10,991 nt of DNA from positions 1 to 10,991 of the forward strand of contig DATFWQ010000169.1 in assembly GCA_035259145.1 (NCBI GenBank), given 5' to 3'. Origin of the DNA: CF-161 sp035259145 (GTDB taxonomy: Bacteria > Chloroflexota > Dormibacteria > Dormibacterales > Dormibacteraceae). Below the pieces are notes generated by a model. That model saw nothing but the letters and a program-made list of their open reading frames with translations. It had not been told where the DNA came from and made no database searches. Position numbers and translations under genes: made by a program. This document shows, piece after piece, positions 1 through 6,690 of this stretch (position 1 is its first letter; the number at the start of each line of letters is the position of its first letter).

Positions 1-1
1 G

Positions 2-307
2 ACTGCGTCGACGACTCGCCGCCGTCGAATTGGAGGCGCCGAGCTAGTCGACACGCTCAATGAGATGGTCGGTCAACTCATCAAAGAGAACCGGAGTTTG
101 AAGCGTCAGCTTGCGAAGCTCACAGGCGGCGCGCCAACCGCAGATGGCACCGCCGAGAAGACGCTGCGCAGCCTGCACCGCAAAGTCCAGCGTGCTGTTT
201 CCAGCGCCCCGAGCACTCGCCGCCGGCGCAGCAGCGCGTTGCAAGCGACCGCGAGGCGCCGCGCGCCGCGACAGCGCTCGGCGGCTGACAAGGCGCAGTC
301 GACCTGA
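2..307 (+). CDS. Small coiled-coil protein with basic C-terminal tail, 5' end cut off
   Basis: I do not recognise a named family. The reading frame is open from base 2 of the window to a TGA at 305-307, so the gene very probably starts upstream; the internal ATG at 65 would remove part of the helix. The visible part begins with an Arg cluster (TTRRRR). It continues as a heptad-like amphipathic helix (AELVDTLNEMVGQLIKENR, then SLKRQLAKLTGG) of coiled-coil character. The last ~45 residues are rich in Arg, Ala and Ser, like the low-complexity tails of nucleoid-associated or histone H1-like proteins. A DNA- or RNA-binding role is inference only. The gene ends four bases before a strong terminator shared with the convergent gene. 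Overlapping frames in this stretch are also open, so the coding call rests on the helix pattern and the terminator placement. Confidence 0.55.
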   Translation, partial: TASTTRRRRIGGAELVDTLNEMVGQLIKENRSLKRQLAKLTGGAPTADGTAEKTLRSLHRKVQRAVSSAPSTRRRRSSALQATARRRAPRQRSAADKAQST

Positions 308-310
308 TGC

Positions 311-336
311 TGGGCGGCGTGTTAACACGCCGCCCA
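311..336. terminator. Bidirectional intrinsic terminator (26-bp perfect palindrome)
   Basis: An 11-bp arm TGGGCGGCGTG is followed by TTAA and then its exact complement CACGCCGCCCA. The whole element is a perfect palindrome, so it folds equally well in both transcripts. It lies four bases after the stop of the left gene and one base before the stop of the convergent minus-strand gene. A short TTTAT follows on the plus side, and the U-tract is weak on both sides. Placement between two convergent stops is the main support for a shared terminator. Confidence 0.75.
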
Positions 337-337
337 T

Positions 338-697
338 TTATCCCCGCTGATTCATCAGCTTCGCGATCCGGTAGGCGTCGAAGATGCTGAACAGCCAGAG
401 GCCGAAGCCGCCGAGTTCCAGTGGTGCGCCGATAAGGGCACCGACCACCGTCAGATCCAGGTCGAAATCAAAAAACTGCAGCAGTGCGAACCCGGCCATG
501 AAGCCCGCTCCCTTGCGGTAATGGCCCAGATACATGTGTCCGAGACCGGGAACGAGAGCCAGAACCGCTGCCACTAGAGGGCTTTTCGGCACAGCCGACA
601 CCCTGGCCGGTTCAGGCCACCAACCACATCCACGGCACGCCGCAGAAGGGCTTTCGAGGATGGATCCACACCTGCCGCAGGTCGCTTGCGAGACCAT
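338..697 (-). CDS. Zinc-ribbon plus TM2-like small membrane protein
   Basis: The 119-residue protein opens with a zinc ribbon of two CxxC knuckles (Cys7, Cys10, Cys21, Cys24, the second followed by Gly-Trp-Trp). Next is a Pro/Ala linker and a TM2-type domain. Hydrophobic segment 1 (about residues 40-57) ends in PGLGHMYLGHYRKG, matching the PGxGxxYxG signature of TM2 proteins. Segment 2 (about 64-76) and segment 3 (about 83-106) follow, ending in a FDAYRIAKLMN tail. A zinc ribbon joined to this membrane module is a common bacterial architecture, but its function is not established and no enzyme motif is visible. I chose ATG at 697 because AAAGAAG lies a few bases upstream. An in-frame TTG at 715 would add six residues (VVKKL). 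The gene is divergent from the acyl-CoA dehydrogenase with under 40 bp between starts. Confidence 0.78.
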   Translation of the reverse strand: MVSQATCGRCGSILESPSAACRGCGWWPEPARVSAVPKSPLVAAVLALVPGLGHMYLGHYRKGAGFMAGFALLQFFDFDLDLTVVGALIGAPLELGGFGLWLFSIFDAYRIAKLMNQRG

Positions 698-723
698 CAG
701 CTTCTTTACTACCAAAAGAGTGC

Positions 724-729
724 TACCTT
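724..729 (+). promoter_or_regulatory. -10 box TACCTT, leaderless-type promoter of the lipid operon
   Basis: TACCTT fits the TANNNT form of a -10 element. It ends six bases before the ATG at 736, so transcription would begin at or next to the A of the start codon. No Shine-Dalgarno sequence of useful strength precedes this ATG, which agrees with a leaderless mRNA. I see no convincing -35 hexamer at 17-18 bp. The call is an inference from spacing. Confidence 0.5.
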
Positions 730-735
730 CCGGGA

Positions 736-1908
736 ATGGACTTGAGCTTCACGGCCGAAGAGGAGGCATTCCGGGCCGAGGTCCGCGCCTGGCTCGATGC
801 CAACCTGCCCGCGGAGTGGCGCCACCGGGGGGTGGGGGGGTACCGGGAGGAAGAGGACGAGGACATCCAGCGGGAGTGGCAGCGGTGCCTCTATGAAGGA
901 GGCTGGCTGACCCTCGCCTGGCCCAGAGAGCGCGGGGGTCGCGGCGCCTCGCCTGTGATGCAGGCGATCTACGCCGAGGAGGTTGCACTGGCGGGAGCGC
1001 CTCCGATCCTCGGCCGCCTCGGCGTCTCTCTGCTGGCGCCGCTCCTGAGCGTGTATGGCAGCGAGTGGCAGAAGGAAACCTACCTCGGCAAGATCCTCTC
1101 GGGTGAGCTGGTCTTCTGTCAGGGCTTCAGTGAGCCCAACGCCGGCAGCGACCTGGCCGGCCTTCAGAGCCGGGCCGAGCTTCGCGACGGCAGGTGGGTG
1201 CTCAACGGCCAGAAGATCTGGTCGAGCGGCGCTCACTACGCTGACGGCAGCTTCCTGCTCGCCCGCACCGACCCGTCGGCTCCTCCTCACAAGGGCATCG
1301 GCATGTTCCTCGTGAACATGAACCAGACAGGAGTCGAGGTGCGGCCGATCGTCCAGATGACCGGCAGCGGCGAGTTCTGCGAGATCTTTCTGACGGACGC
1401 GATCGTCGATGACCGGGACGTGGTTGGCGGCCCGACGGACGGCTGGCGGATGGCGATGGCGACGTTCGGCTTCGAGCGGAACGGGCTCGCCAACGCATCC
1501 CGCTTCGAGCGCGCGGTCGACGGTCTGGCCGAGCTTGCCCGCCGGCAAGGAGCCGGTGGTGACGACCTGGTGCGACAGCGGGTGGCCCAGGCCAAGATCG
1601 AGGCGCACGTGTTTCGGATGAGCGGGCTCCGCAGTCTCACCCGCGATGAGCAGGGTCAGGTCCCGGGGCCCGAGGCCAGTCTCAACAAGCTCTACTGGAG
1701 CGAGATGGACAAGCGGCTCCAGGAGACGGCTCTGAGCGTCGAGGGCATGTACGGTGCGCTGGCTCCCGAGTCGCCGTGGGTCATCGCGGAAGGCCGCTGG
1801 CAGTACGGCTGGATGTGGGCGCAGGCTGAGACGATCTACGCCGGCTCGTCGGAGATCCAGCGAAACATCATCGCCGAGCGCGTGCTCGGGCTGCCTCGCG
1901 GACGGTGA
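736..1908 (+). CDS. Acyl-CoA dehydrogenase (FadE-type flavoprotein)
   Basis: This 390-residue protein has the full length and order of the acyl-CoA dehydrogenase fold: N-terminal helical domain (1-~122), middle beta domain (~123-230) and C-terminal four-helix domain (~235-390). It would use FAD to make a trans-2 double bond in an acyl-CoA and pass electrons to ETF. The FAD/substrate motif CQGFSEPNAGSD lies at 128-139, with QKIWSS at 159-164 and the C-terminal YAGSSEIQRNIIAERVLGL from 368. The usual catalytic Glu of medium-chain enzymes (in YEG) is Ala369 here. Glu247 in GFERNG sits where isovaleryl-CoA dehydrogenase carries its alternative base, so the enzyme may still be active. It resembles the mycobacterial FadE26/caiA-like subfamily more than fatty-acid enzymes. 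It is first in a tightly packed operon, and its stop overlaps the next start as GTGA. A G6-T-G7 run lies at 827-840. Confidence 0.96.
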   Translation: MDLSFTAEEEAFRAEVRAWLDANLPAEWRHRGVGGYREEEDEDIQREWQRCLYEGGWLTLAWPRERGGRGASPVMQAIYAEEVALAGAPPILGRLGVSLLAPLLSVYGSEWQKETYLGKILSGELVFCQGFSEPNAGSDLAGLQSRAELRDGRWVLNGQKIWSSGAHYADGSFLLARTDPSAPPHKGIGMFLVNMNQTGVEVRPIVQMTGSGEFCEIFLTDAIVDDRDVVGGPTDGWRMAMATFGFERNGLANASRFERAVDGLAELARRQGAGGDDLVRQRVAQAKIEAHVFRMSGLRSLTRDEQGQVPGPEASLNKLYWSEMDKRLQETALSVEGMYGALAPESPWVIAEGRWQYGWMWAQAETIYAGSSEIQRNIIAERVLGLPRGR

Positions 1909-2333
1909 GCGGCGCAGTCGGCGGCTCAACCGTAGTCGACCGCCTGAAGGCCAAGACCGGCTGGAAGGGCGGTGAACGCGTCACCCTGGTCGAAGCCGGC
2001 CAGGTGCGCCGCTTCTGCGACGCCATCGGCGACGACAACCCACGGTGGCGCGAGGAAGTGCCGCCCACGTTCGTGGTGGCGCTCGCCTCCGAGACGCCCG
2101 ACTTCCGAGAAGCGCTCGACTATGGGAAGGGGTGGCTGAACGGCGGCGACCGCTTCGAGTACCTGGAGCCGATCCGTGTCGGCGACACCATAACCGCGCG
2201 CTCGACACTGGTGGACGTGTATGAGAAGCAGGGCACCTCGGGAGGGCTGCTTTTCCTGATCGTGGAGACCGAGTACGTCAACCAGCACGGACGCACCGCG
2301 GTTCGTCTCCGTGGCACGAGGATCCGGCGATGA
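1905..2333 (+). CDS. MaoC/HadA-like hot-dog protein, probable non-catalytic subunit
   Basis: The 142-residue product reads as a single hot-dog domain of the MaoC N-terminal (FAS1-like dehydratase) type. It shows an entry helix (VEAGQVRRFCDAIGDDNPRW, 29-48), a VPPTFVVAL segment (52-60), the DRFEYLEPIRVGDTITARS strand pair, and a last strand GRTAVRLRGTRIRR. In active R-hydratases the helix carries D-x-N-P-x-H. Here the stretch is GDDNPRWREEVPPT, with Trp where His is expected and a shorter loop than usual. That fits the structural partner of a heteromer, as HadA/HadC pair with HadB in mycobacteria. The GTG start at 1905 overlaps the dehydrogenase stop by four bases (GTGA), and the 3' end overlaps the next MaoC gene as ATGA, so equal co-translation of the two hot-dog proteins is likely. 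Substrate unknown. Confidence 0.85.
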   Translation: MSGAVGGSTVVDRLKAKTGWKGGERVTLVEAGQVRRFCDAIGDDNPRWREEVPPTFVVALASETPDFREALDYGKGWLNGGDRFEYLEPIRVGDTITARSTLVDVYEKQGTSGGLLFLIVETEYVNQHGRTAVRLRGTRIRR

Positions 2334-2728
2334 TGACGACGCCACCTGAGATCGGCCAGGAACTGCCCGAGCTGGTCAAGCACCCGACGACCCGTCAGCT
2401 TGTTCAGTACGCGGGCGCGTCCGGCGACTTCTACGAAATCCACTACGACCAGGACTTCGCCCGCTCGACGGGTCTGCCCGGCGTCATCCTCCACGGCCTG
2501 CTCAAGGCGGGGTTTCTGGCGCAGCTGGTCACGTCCTGGGCCGGCGCCCAGGCCCGGCTCAAGGCCTTCGACGTGAGCTACCGGGGCCTGGACCAGCCCG
2601 GCGTGCCTTGCCGATGCCAGGGCGTTGTGAGATCGATCGAGGGCATCACGGCGGAGCTCGAGATCTGGACGGAAGACCCTGAGGGTCGCCGGACGACCGT
2701 TGGAAATGCGACCGTAGAGCTGAGCTGA
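2330..2728 (+). CDS. MaoC-like enoyl-CoA hydratase / HadB-like dehydratase, catalytic subunit
   Basis: The 132-residue hot-dog protein carries the hydratase catalytic helix QYAGASGDFYEIHYDQDFA. Asp33 and His38 are at the D-x4-H spacing of the MaoC/R-hydratase dyad, although the usual N-P between them is Tyr-Glu. This is followed by GLPGVILHGLLKAGFLAQLV, the conserved substrate-tunnel segment, and by strands ending VGNATVELS. It would add water across the trans-2 double bond made by the upstream dehydrogenase, or catalyse the reverse reaction. It starts at ATG 2330 overlapping the preceding stop; a second ATG follows at once at 2333. The split into a His-lacking and a His-containing gene parallels HadA/HadB and the ChsH1/ChsH2 pair of the mycobacterial cholesterol pathway, but no DUF35 extension is present. 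Confidence 0.93.
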   Translation: MMTTPPEIGQELPELVKHPTTRQLVQYAGASGDFYEIHYDQDFARSTGLPGVILHGLLKAGFLAQLVTSWAGAQARLKAFDVSYRGLDQPGVPCRCQGVVRSIEGITAELEIWTEDPEGRRTTVGNATVELS

Positions 2729-2736
2729 CGGGGGGA

Positions 2737-4365
2737 GTGGTGGAGACTCAGCAGCACAATCTGACGGACTACGAAGCCGCCGTCAGGGACTTCCGACTGG
2801 AAGTCCCCGCGCGCTTCAACTTCGCCCGCGACATGATCGGGCGGTGGGCAGAGGACCCGGCCAAGCTGGCCATGTTGTGGCTGGGCCAGAACGGCGATGA
2901 GCGGCGGATCACGTTCCGTCAGTTCGCAGAGCGATCAGACCGCTTCGCAGACGTGCTCAGGCGACATGGGATCAGGTCCGGTGACCGGGTCATGGTTCAG
3001 CTCCACCGCGTGCCCGAGTGGTGGGAAGTCCTCCTGGGCTGCCTCAAGGCGGGCGCGGTGGCAGTGCCGGGCACAGTTCTGCTGACCCCCAAGGACATCC
3101 AGTATCGGACCAACCTCGCCGAGGGTGTCGCCTACGTGACGGACGCCGACGGCGCCGCCAAGGTCGACCAGGTGAGGGCCGAGTGTCCGTCTCTGGCCAC
3201 CCTGCTGCAGGTCGGCGGTGAAGCAGGCCGGGGATGGCTGGACTTTGACCGGGAGATGTCCAGCGCCGGAGCTGCGCCGGCAGTGGACACCGCCAGCTCC
3301 GACCCATCGCTGATCTACTTCACGTCCGGGACGGTCGGCAACCCCAAGATGGTGCTCCACACGCACGCCTCGTACCCGATCGGCCACCAGATCACAGGGG
3401 GCCTCTGGCTCGATCTGCGGCCAGATGACCTTCACCTGAACCTCTCTGAGACCGGCTGGGCAAAGGCGGCGTACTCGTCGCTCTTCGGGCCCTGGTGTAT
3501 GGGCGCTGCCCTGTTCATCCAGGACGCCCGCGGCCGGTTCAGCGCCACAGAGACGCTGGACCTGCTGGAGCGCTACCCGATAACCACCTTCTGCGCGCCG
3601 CCGACCGCTTACCGAATGCTGGTGCTGGAGGATCTGTCGAGGCGCAACCCGCGCGCGTTGCGCTGGTGCGTGGGTGCCGGCGAGCCGCTCAATCCCGAGG
3701 TGATCGAGACCTGGCAGCGTGGCACCGGACACCTGATCCGGGACGGCTACGGCCAGACGGAGACGGTGATCCTCTGCGCCAACTTCCCTCCGCTGGAGGT
3801 CCGGCCGGGTTCCATGGGCAAGCCCTCGCCGGGCATGACGGTGGCGGTAATCGATGAGGACGGGCGGGCGTTGCCTGCCGACTCGGAGGGCGACATCGCC
3901 GTCCGTTTCCGCCCGGAGCGACCGGTTGGCATGTTCAGAGAGTACTGGCGAAACCCCGAGGCGACCGAGGCCTGCAAGCGCGGCGACTGGTATGTGACCG
4001 GTGACCGCGCTTATGTGGACGGAGATGGCTACTTCTGGTTTGTCGGGCGTGCCGACGACGTCATCATCTCGGCCGGCTACCGGATCGGGCCATTTGAAGT
4101 CGAGAGCGCATTGATCGAGCATCCAGCGGTCGCCGAAACGGCTGTGGTGGCGAAAAGGGACACGATGCGCGGCACGATCGTAAAGGCGTTTGTCATCCTG
4201 GCTCCTGGCCACTCGGGCTCAGATCAGCTGACGCAAGAGCTGCAGGAACACGTCAAGAAGGTCACGGCGCCCTATAAGTACCCTCGCGAGATCGAGTACG
4301 TCACGGAGCTGCCCAAGACGATCAGCGGCAAGATCCGCCGCGTCGAGCTGCGTTCGCCGGCCTGA
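2737..4365 (+). CDS. Acyl-CoA synthetase (AMP-forming, medium-chain ACSM-like)
   Basis: This full-length 542-residue ANL-superfamily enzyme would activate a carboxylic acid with ATP to acyl-AMP and then acyl-CoA in the cytoplasm. Motifs appear in order: the ATP loop YFTSGTVGNPK at 194-204, the LNLSETGWAKAAYSS region typical of medium-chain/benzoate ligases, GYGQTET at 337-343, YVTGDRAY with Asp423, the hinge GRADDVIISAGYRIGP, and the C-terminal PKTISGKIRR with catalytic Lys532. All key residues are present; the third Thr of the usual TSGTTG is Val200. The start is GTG 2737, or GTG 2740 three bases later. A GGGGGAG run overlaps these codons, so spacing does not settle the choice. It lies eight bases after the MaoC gene and four before the P450. 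The acid accepted cannot be read from the sequence. Confidence 0.95.
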   Translation: MVETQQHNLTDYEAAVRDFRLEVPARFNFARDMIGRWAEDPAKLAMLWLGQNGDERRITFRQFAERSDRFADVLRRHGIRSGDRVMVQLHRVPEWWEVLLGCLKAGAVAVPGTVLLTPKDIQYRTNLAEGVAYVTDADGAAKVDQVRAECPSLATLLQVGGEAGRGWLDFDREMSSAGAAPAVDTASSDPSLIYFTSGTVGNPKMVLHTHASYPIGHQITGGLWLDLRPDDLHLNLSETGWAKAAYSSLFGPWCMGAALFIQDARGRFSATETLDLLERYPITTFCAPPTAYRMLVLEDLSRRNPRALRWCVGAGEPLNPEVIETWQRGTGHLIRDGYGQTETVILCANFPPLEVRPGSMGKPSPGMTVAVIDEDGRALPADSEGDIAVRFRPERPVGMFREYWRNPEATEACKRGDWYVTGDRAYVDGDGYFWFVGRADDVIISAGYRIGPFEVESALIEHPAVAETAVVAKRDTMRGTIVKAFVILAPGHSGSDQLTQELQEHVKKVTAPYKYPREIEYVTELPKTISGKIRRVELRSPA

Positions 4366-4369
4366 CGCC

Positions 4370-5554
4370 GTGGCCGAGGTCCTCACCTACAACCCGTTCC
4401 TGCCCGAGGTTCGGGAGGACCCCTATCCGCAATACCGTAAGCTGCGCGAGTCCGACCCGGTCCACCGCAGCCCCTTCCTCGAAATGTGGGTGCTCACCCG
4501 TTACGAGGATGTGGCGCTGGTCCTGCGCGATCACCGGTTCTCTGCGGACCGCACCCAGTGGGAGGGCCTGAAGGCCCTCGAGGACTTCGAGCCAACCCGA
4601 TCCTTGCTCGGTCTGGACCCCCCCGACCACACCCGCCTGCGTACGCTGGTCACGAAGGCATTTACGCCACGGGTGGTCGAGCAGCTGCGGCCTCAAGCTC
4701 AGGCCATCGTCGACGGGGCACTGGACCGGGCCGCCGGGCAGGGTGGGATGGAGCTGATCGAAGAGCTGGCCTATCCACTGCCGGTTGCTGTGATCGCGAA
4801 GATGCTCGGGGTGCCGCCCGAGGACTGGCCGCGGTTTCGGGAGTGGTCTCGAGTCCTGGTCAGCAGCCTGGATCCGGTGGCGCTGCCGGATCCAGAGCAG
4901 ATGGCGGCGGTTCAGGCGGCCCAGAACGCCCTGTTCGATTACTTCTCGGGCGTGGTGGGCGCACGGCGGCGCGAGCCTCGCGACGACCTGATCAGCGGGC
5001 TGATCGCGGTCGAGGAGCGCGGCGACGTCCTCAACGAGCGCGAGCTGCTCGTGATGCTAAACCTGTTGCTTGTCGCCGGCCACGAGACCACCGTCAACCT
5101 GATCGGCAACGGAATGCTGGCTCTGCTGCGCAATCCGGACCAGCTGGCCCTGCTGCGCCAGCAGCCAGAGCTGATCGAGAGCGCGGTGGAGGAGCTCCTG
5201 AGATTCGACTCACCGGTGCAGCTGACCGGGCGCATCGTTGCGGAGACGTGCGAGCTCGGCGGCCAGCAGGTCAACCGTGGGCAGCTGGTTCTCACGCTGC
5301 TCGGCGCGGCAAACCGAGACCCCCGGCAGTTCCCCGAACCCGACAGGTTGGATCTGACACGCAGCCCCAACCAGCACTTCTCGTTCGGGCGCGGCATTCA
5401 CTTCTGCCTGGGCGCGCCTCTGGCGCGGCTGGAGGGGCGGATCGCAATCGGCTCGCTGGTCAGCCGCTTCCCGAGGCTGCGATTGGCCGGCCCGCCGGTG
5501 CGGGGCGAGACGATAACGCTCCGGGGGCTGACCCGGCTGCCGCTGGCTGTCTGA
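4370..5554 (+). CDS. Cytochrome P450 (soluble bacterial type)
   Basis: This 394-residue haem monooxygenase has no membrane anchor, the normal size for bacterial class I P450s. The oxygen-activating I-helix AGHETT is at 236-241 with the acid-alcohol pair Glu239/Thr240. The K-helix EELLR gives Glu275 and Arg278. The haem loop FSFGRGIHFCLGAPLARLEG supplies ligand Cys346. An N-terminal YNPFLPEVREDPYPQYRKLR is typical of the CYP107/CYP125-like broad group, but a subfamily cannot be assigned by eye. It needs a ferredoxin and ferredoxin reductase; neither is in the window. The GTG start at 4370 follows the synthetase stop by four bases, so it is the last gene of the operon. Membership suggests it oxidises the same hydrophobic compound, or its precursor, that the CoA enzymes handle. 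Confidence 0.97.
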   Translation: MAEVLTYNPFLPEVREDPYPQYRKLRESDPVHRSPFLEMWVLTRYEDVALVLRDHRFSADRTQWEGLKALEDFEPTRSLLGLDPPDHTRLRTLVTKAFTPRVVEQLRPQAQAIVDGALDRAAGQGGMELIEELAYPLPVAVIAKMLGVPPEDWPRFREWSRVLVSSLDPVALPDPEQMAAVQAAQNALFDYFSGVVGARRREPRDDLISGLIAVEERGDVLNERELLVMLNLLLVAGHETTVNLIGNGMLALLRNPDQLALLRQQPELIESAVEELLRFDSPVQLTGRIVAETCELGGQQVNRGQLVLTLLGAANRDPRQFPEPDRLDLTRSPNQHFSFGRGIHFCLGAPLARLEGRIAIGSLVSRFPRLRLAGPPVRGETITLRGLTRLPLAV

Positions 5555-5610
5555 GCGGCGCATCGGGCCGGCGAGGCGTCGCGGGCTGATGACACAATGC
5601 CGAACGGCGG

Positions 5611-6690
5611 ATGAGGAGCAAGGAAATCGTCAGGCGCCGAATGCACCAACAGCGCCTGTGGGGACCTGCGATGGACAGCCCAGAGGACGTCGTCGGCTGG
5701 CTGGCGGCCATGCAATCGCAGGACTTCGCGCTGGCGGAGTGGGCAGTGGCGCAGCGTGCGCAGTCGGTCAAAAAGGCCGCAATAGATCAGGCGGTGGCAA
5801 GTGGAACGATCCTCCGAACTCACCTCATGAGGCCGACGTGGCATTTCGTCCTGCCTGCGGACATCCGCTGGCTGCTGGAGCTGACCCGCCCGCGGATCAA
5901 CGCCCTGAACGCCTTCATGTACCGCCGCTTGGGACTCGACGACGCAGTGTTCGCCAGGACCAACGCCGTGATCGCCGCCGCGCTCGATGGCGGGCGTCAC
6001 CTCGCGCGTAGAGAGCTCGCGTCCGCCCTCGACGGTGCGGGCATCAGGGCGAGTGGACTGCACCTCGGGTACATCCTCATGCGAGCGGAGCTGGACGCCG
6101 TCGTCTGCAGCGGCGCGCCAAAGGGCAGGCAGCAGACGTACGCTCGGCTGGAGGACAGGGTGCCGCCGGCCCCGAGCCTGAATCGGAAACAGGCGCTTGC
6201 CGAGCTCACAAGGCGCTACTTCACGAGTCGCGGACCGGCCACTCTGAAGGACTATGTGCGCTGGTCAAGCCTTACGGTCGCCGATGGGCAGCAGGGGTTG
6301 GAGATGGTCGGCTCACTTCTGGAGCGGGAAGTTGTCGATGGCCGTACCTACTGGTTCGCACATTCGGAACCAGGCGGAATGCCGCCATCACCCACGGTCG
6401 ATCTCGTGCAGGGTTACGACGAGTGCATCATGTCGTACGGCGAGAGCAAGGACGTGCTCCGCCTCGAGGGGACGTCCGGCCCTCCTCCGATGGGGGCGGC
6501 CGTGTTCACTCACGCAATTCTGCTGGACGGGCGCCTCCTGGGCCACTGGCGACCTGTAGCAGGTAAGGACGGCTTCGCTATTGACGGTTATTTCTATCGG
6601 CCGCTCAAAGGTGCGGAAAAGGAGGCGTTGGAGGCCGCCGCCGCCAGCTACGGCCGGTTTGTGGGCTTACCCATCACGCTGAAGACGTAG
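5611..6690 (+). CDS. Winged-helix DNA-binding protein, HTH_42 / AlkZ-like
   Basis: The 359-residue protein matches the HTH_42 superfamily (AlkZ/YcaQ type), whose characterised members are DNA glycosylases that remove alkylated bases or unhook interstrand crosslinks. Diagnostic stretches are WLAAMQSQDFALAEWAV (30-46), TILRTHLMRPTWHFVLPADI and a later winged-helix segment ALAELTRRYFTSRGPATLKD. Gln35-Ser-Gln37 matches the QxQ catalytic motif reported for AlkZ-like members, unlike the QxD of YcaQ. The late segment DLVQGYDECIMSYGESKD is also typical. Many members are untested, so glycosylase activity is inferred. ATG 5611 follows GGCGG with almost no spacer; ATG 5641 is an alternative. A 56-bp gap from the P450, without a visible terminator, leaves co-transcription possible. 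It is not a clear regulator of the operon. Confidence 0.92.
   Translation: MRSKEIVRRRMHQQRLWGPAMDSPEDVVGWLAAMQSQDFALAEWAVAQRAQSVKKAAIDQAVASGTILRTHLMRPTWHFVLPADIRWLLELTRPRINALNAFMYRRLGLDDAVFARTNAVIAAALDGGRHLARRELASALDGAGIRASGLHLGYILMRAELDAVVCSGAPKGRQQTYARLEDRVPPAPSLNRKQALAELTRRYFTSRGPATLKDYVRWSSLTVADGQQGLEMVGSLLEREVVDGRTYWFAHSEPGGMPPSPTVDLVQGYDECIMSYGESKDVLRLEGTSGPPPMGAAVFTHAILLDGRLLGHWRPVAGKDGFAIDGYFYRPLKGAEKEALEAAAASYGRFVGLPITLKT

Noticed and set aside
709..1929. A 406-codon open frame on the minus strand opposite the acyl-CoA dehydrogenase
   Set aside because: It is a mirror frame of a GC-rich gene, with Arg/His/Pro/Leu-rich low-complexity sequence and no motif. The plus-strand gene has full family motifs.
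2935..4212. A 425-codon open frame on the minus strand opposite the acyl-CoA synthetase
   Set aside because: Same reason: antisense shadow of a well-supported enzyme, with no recognisable domain.
4486..5589. A 367-codon plus-strand frame overlapping the P450
   Set aside because: Out-of-frame reading of the P450 with Gly/Arg/Ala-rich content; the P450 haem, K-helix and I-helix motifs are intact in the other frame.
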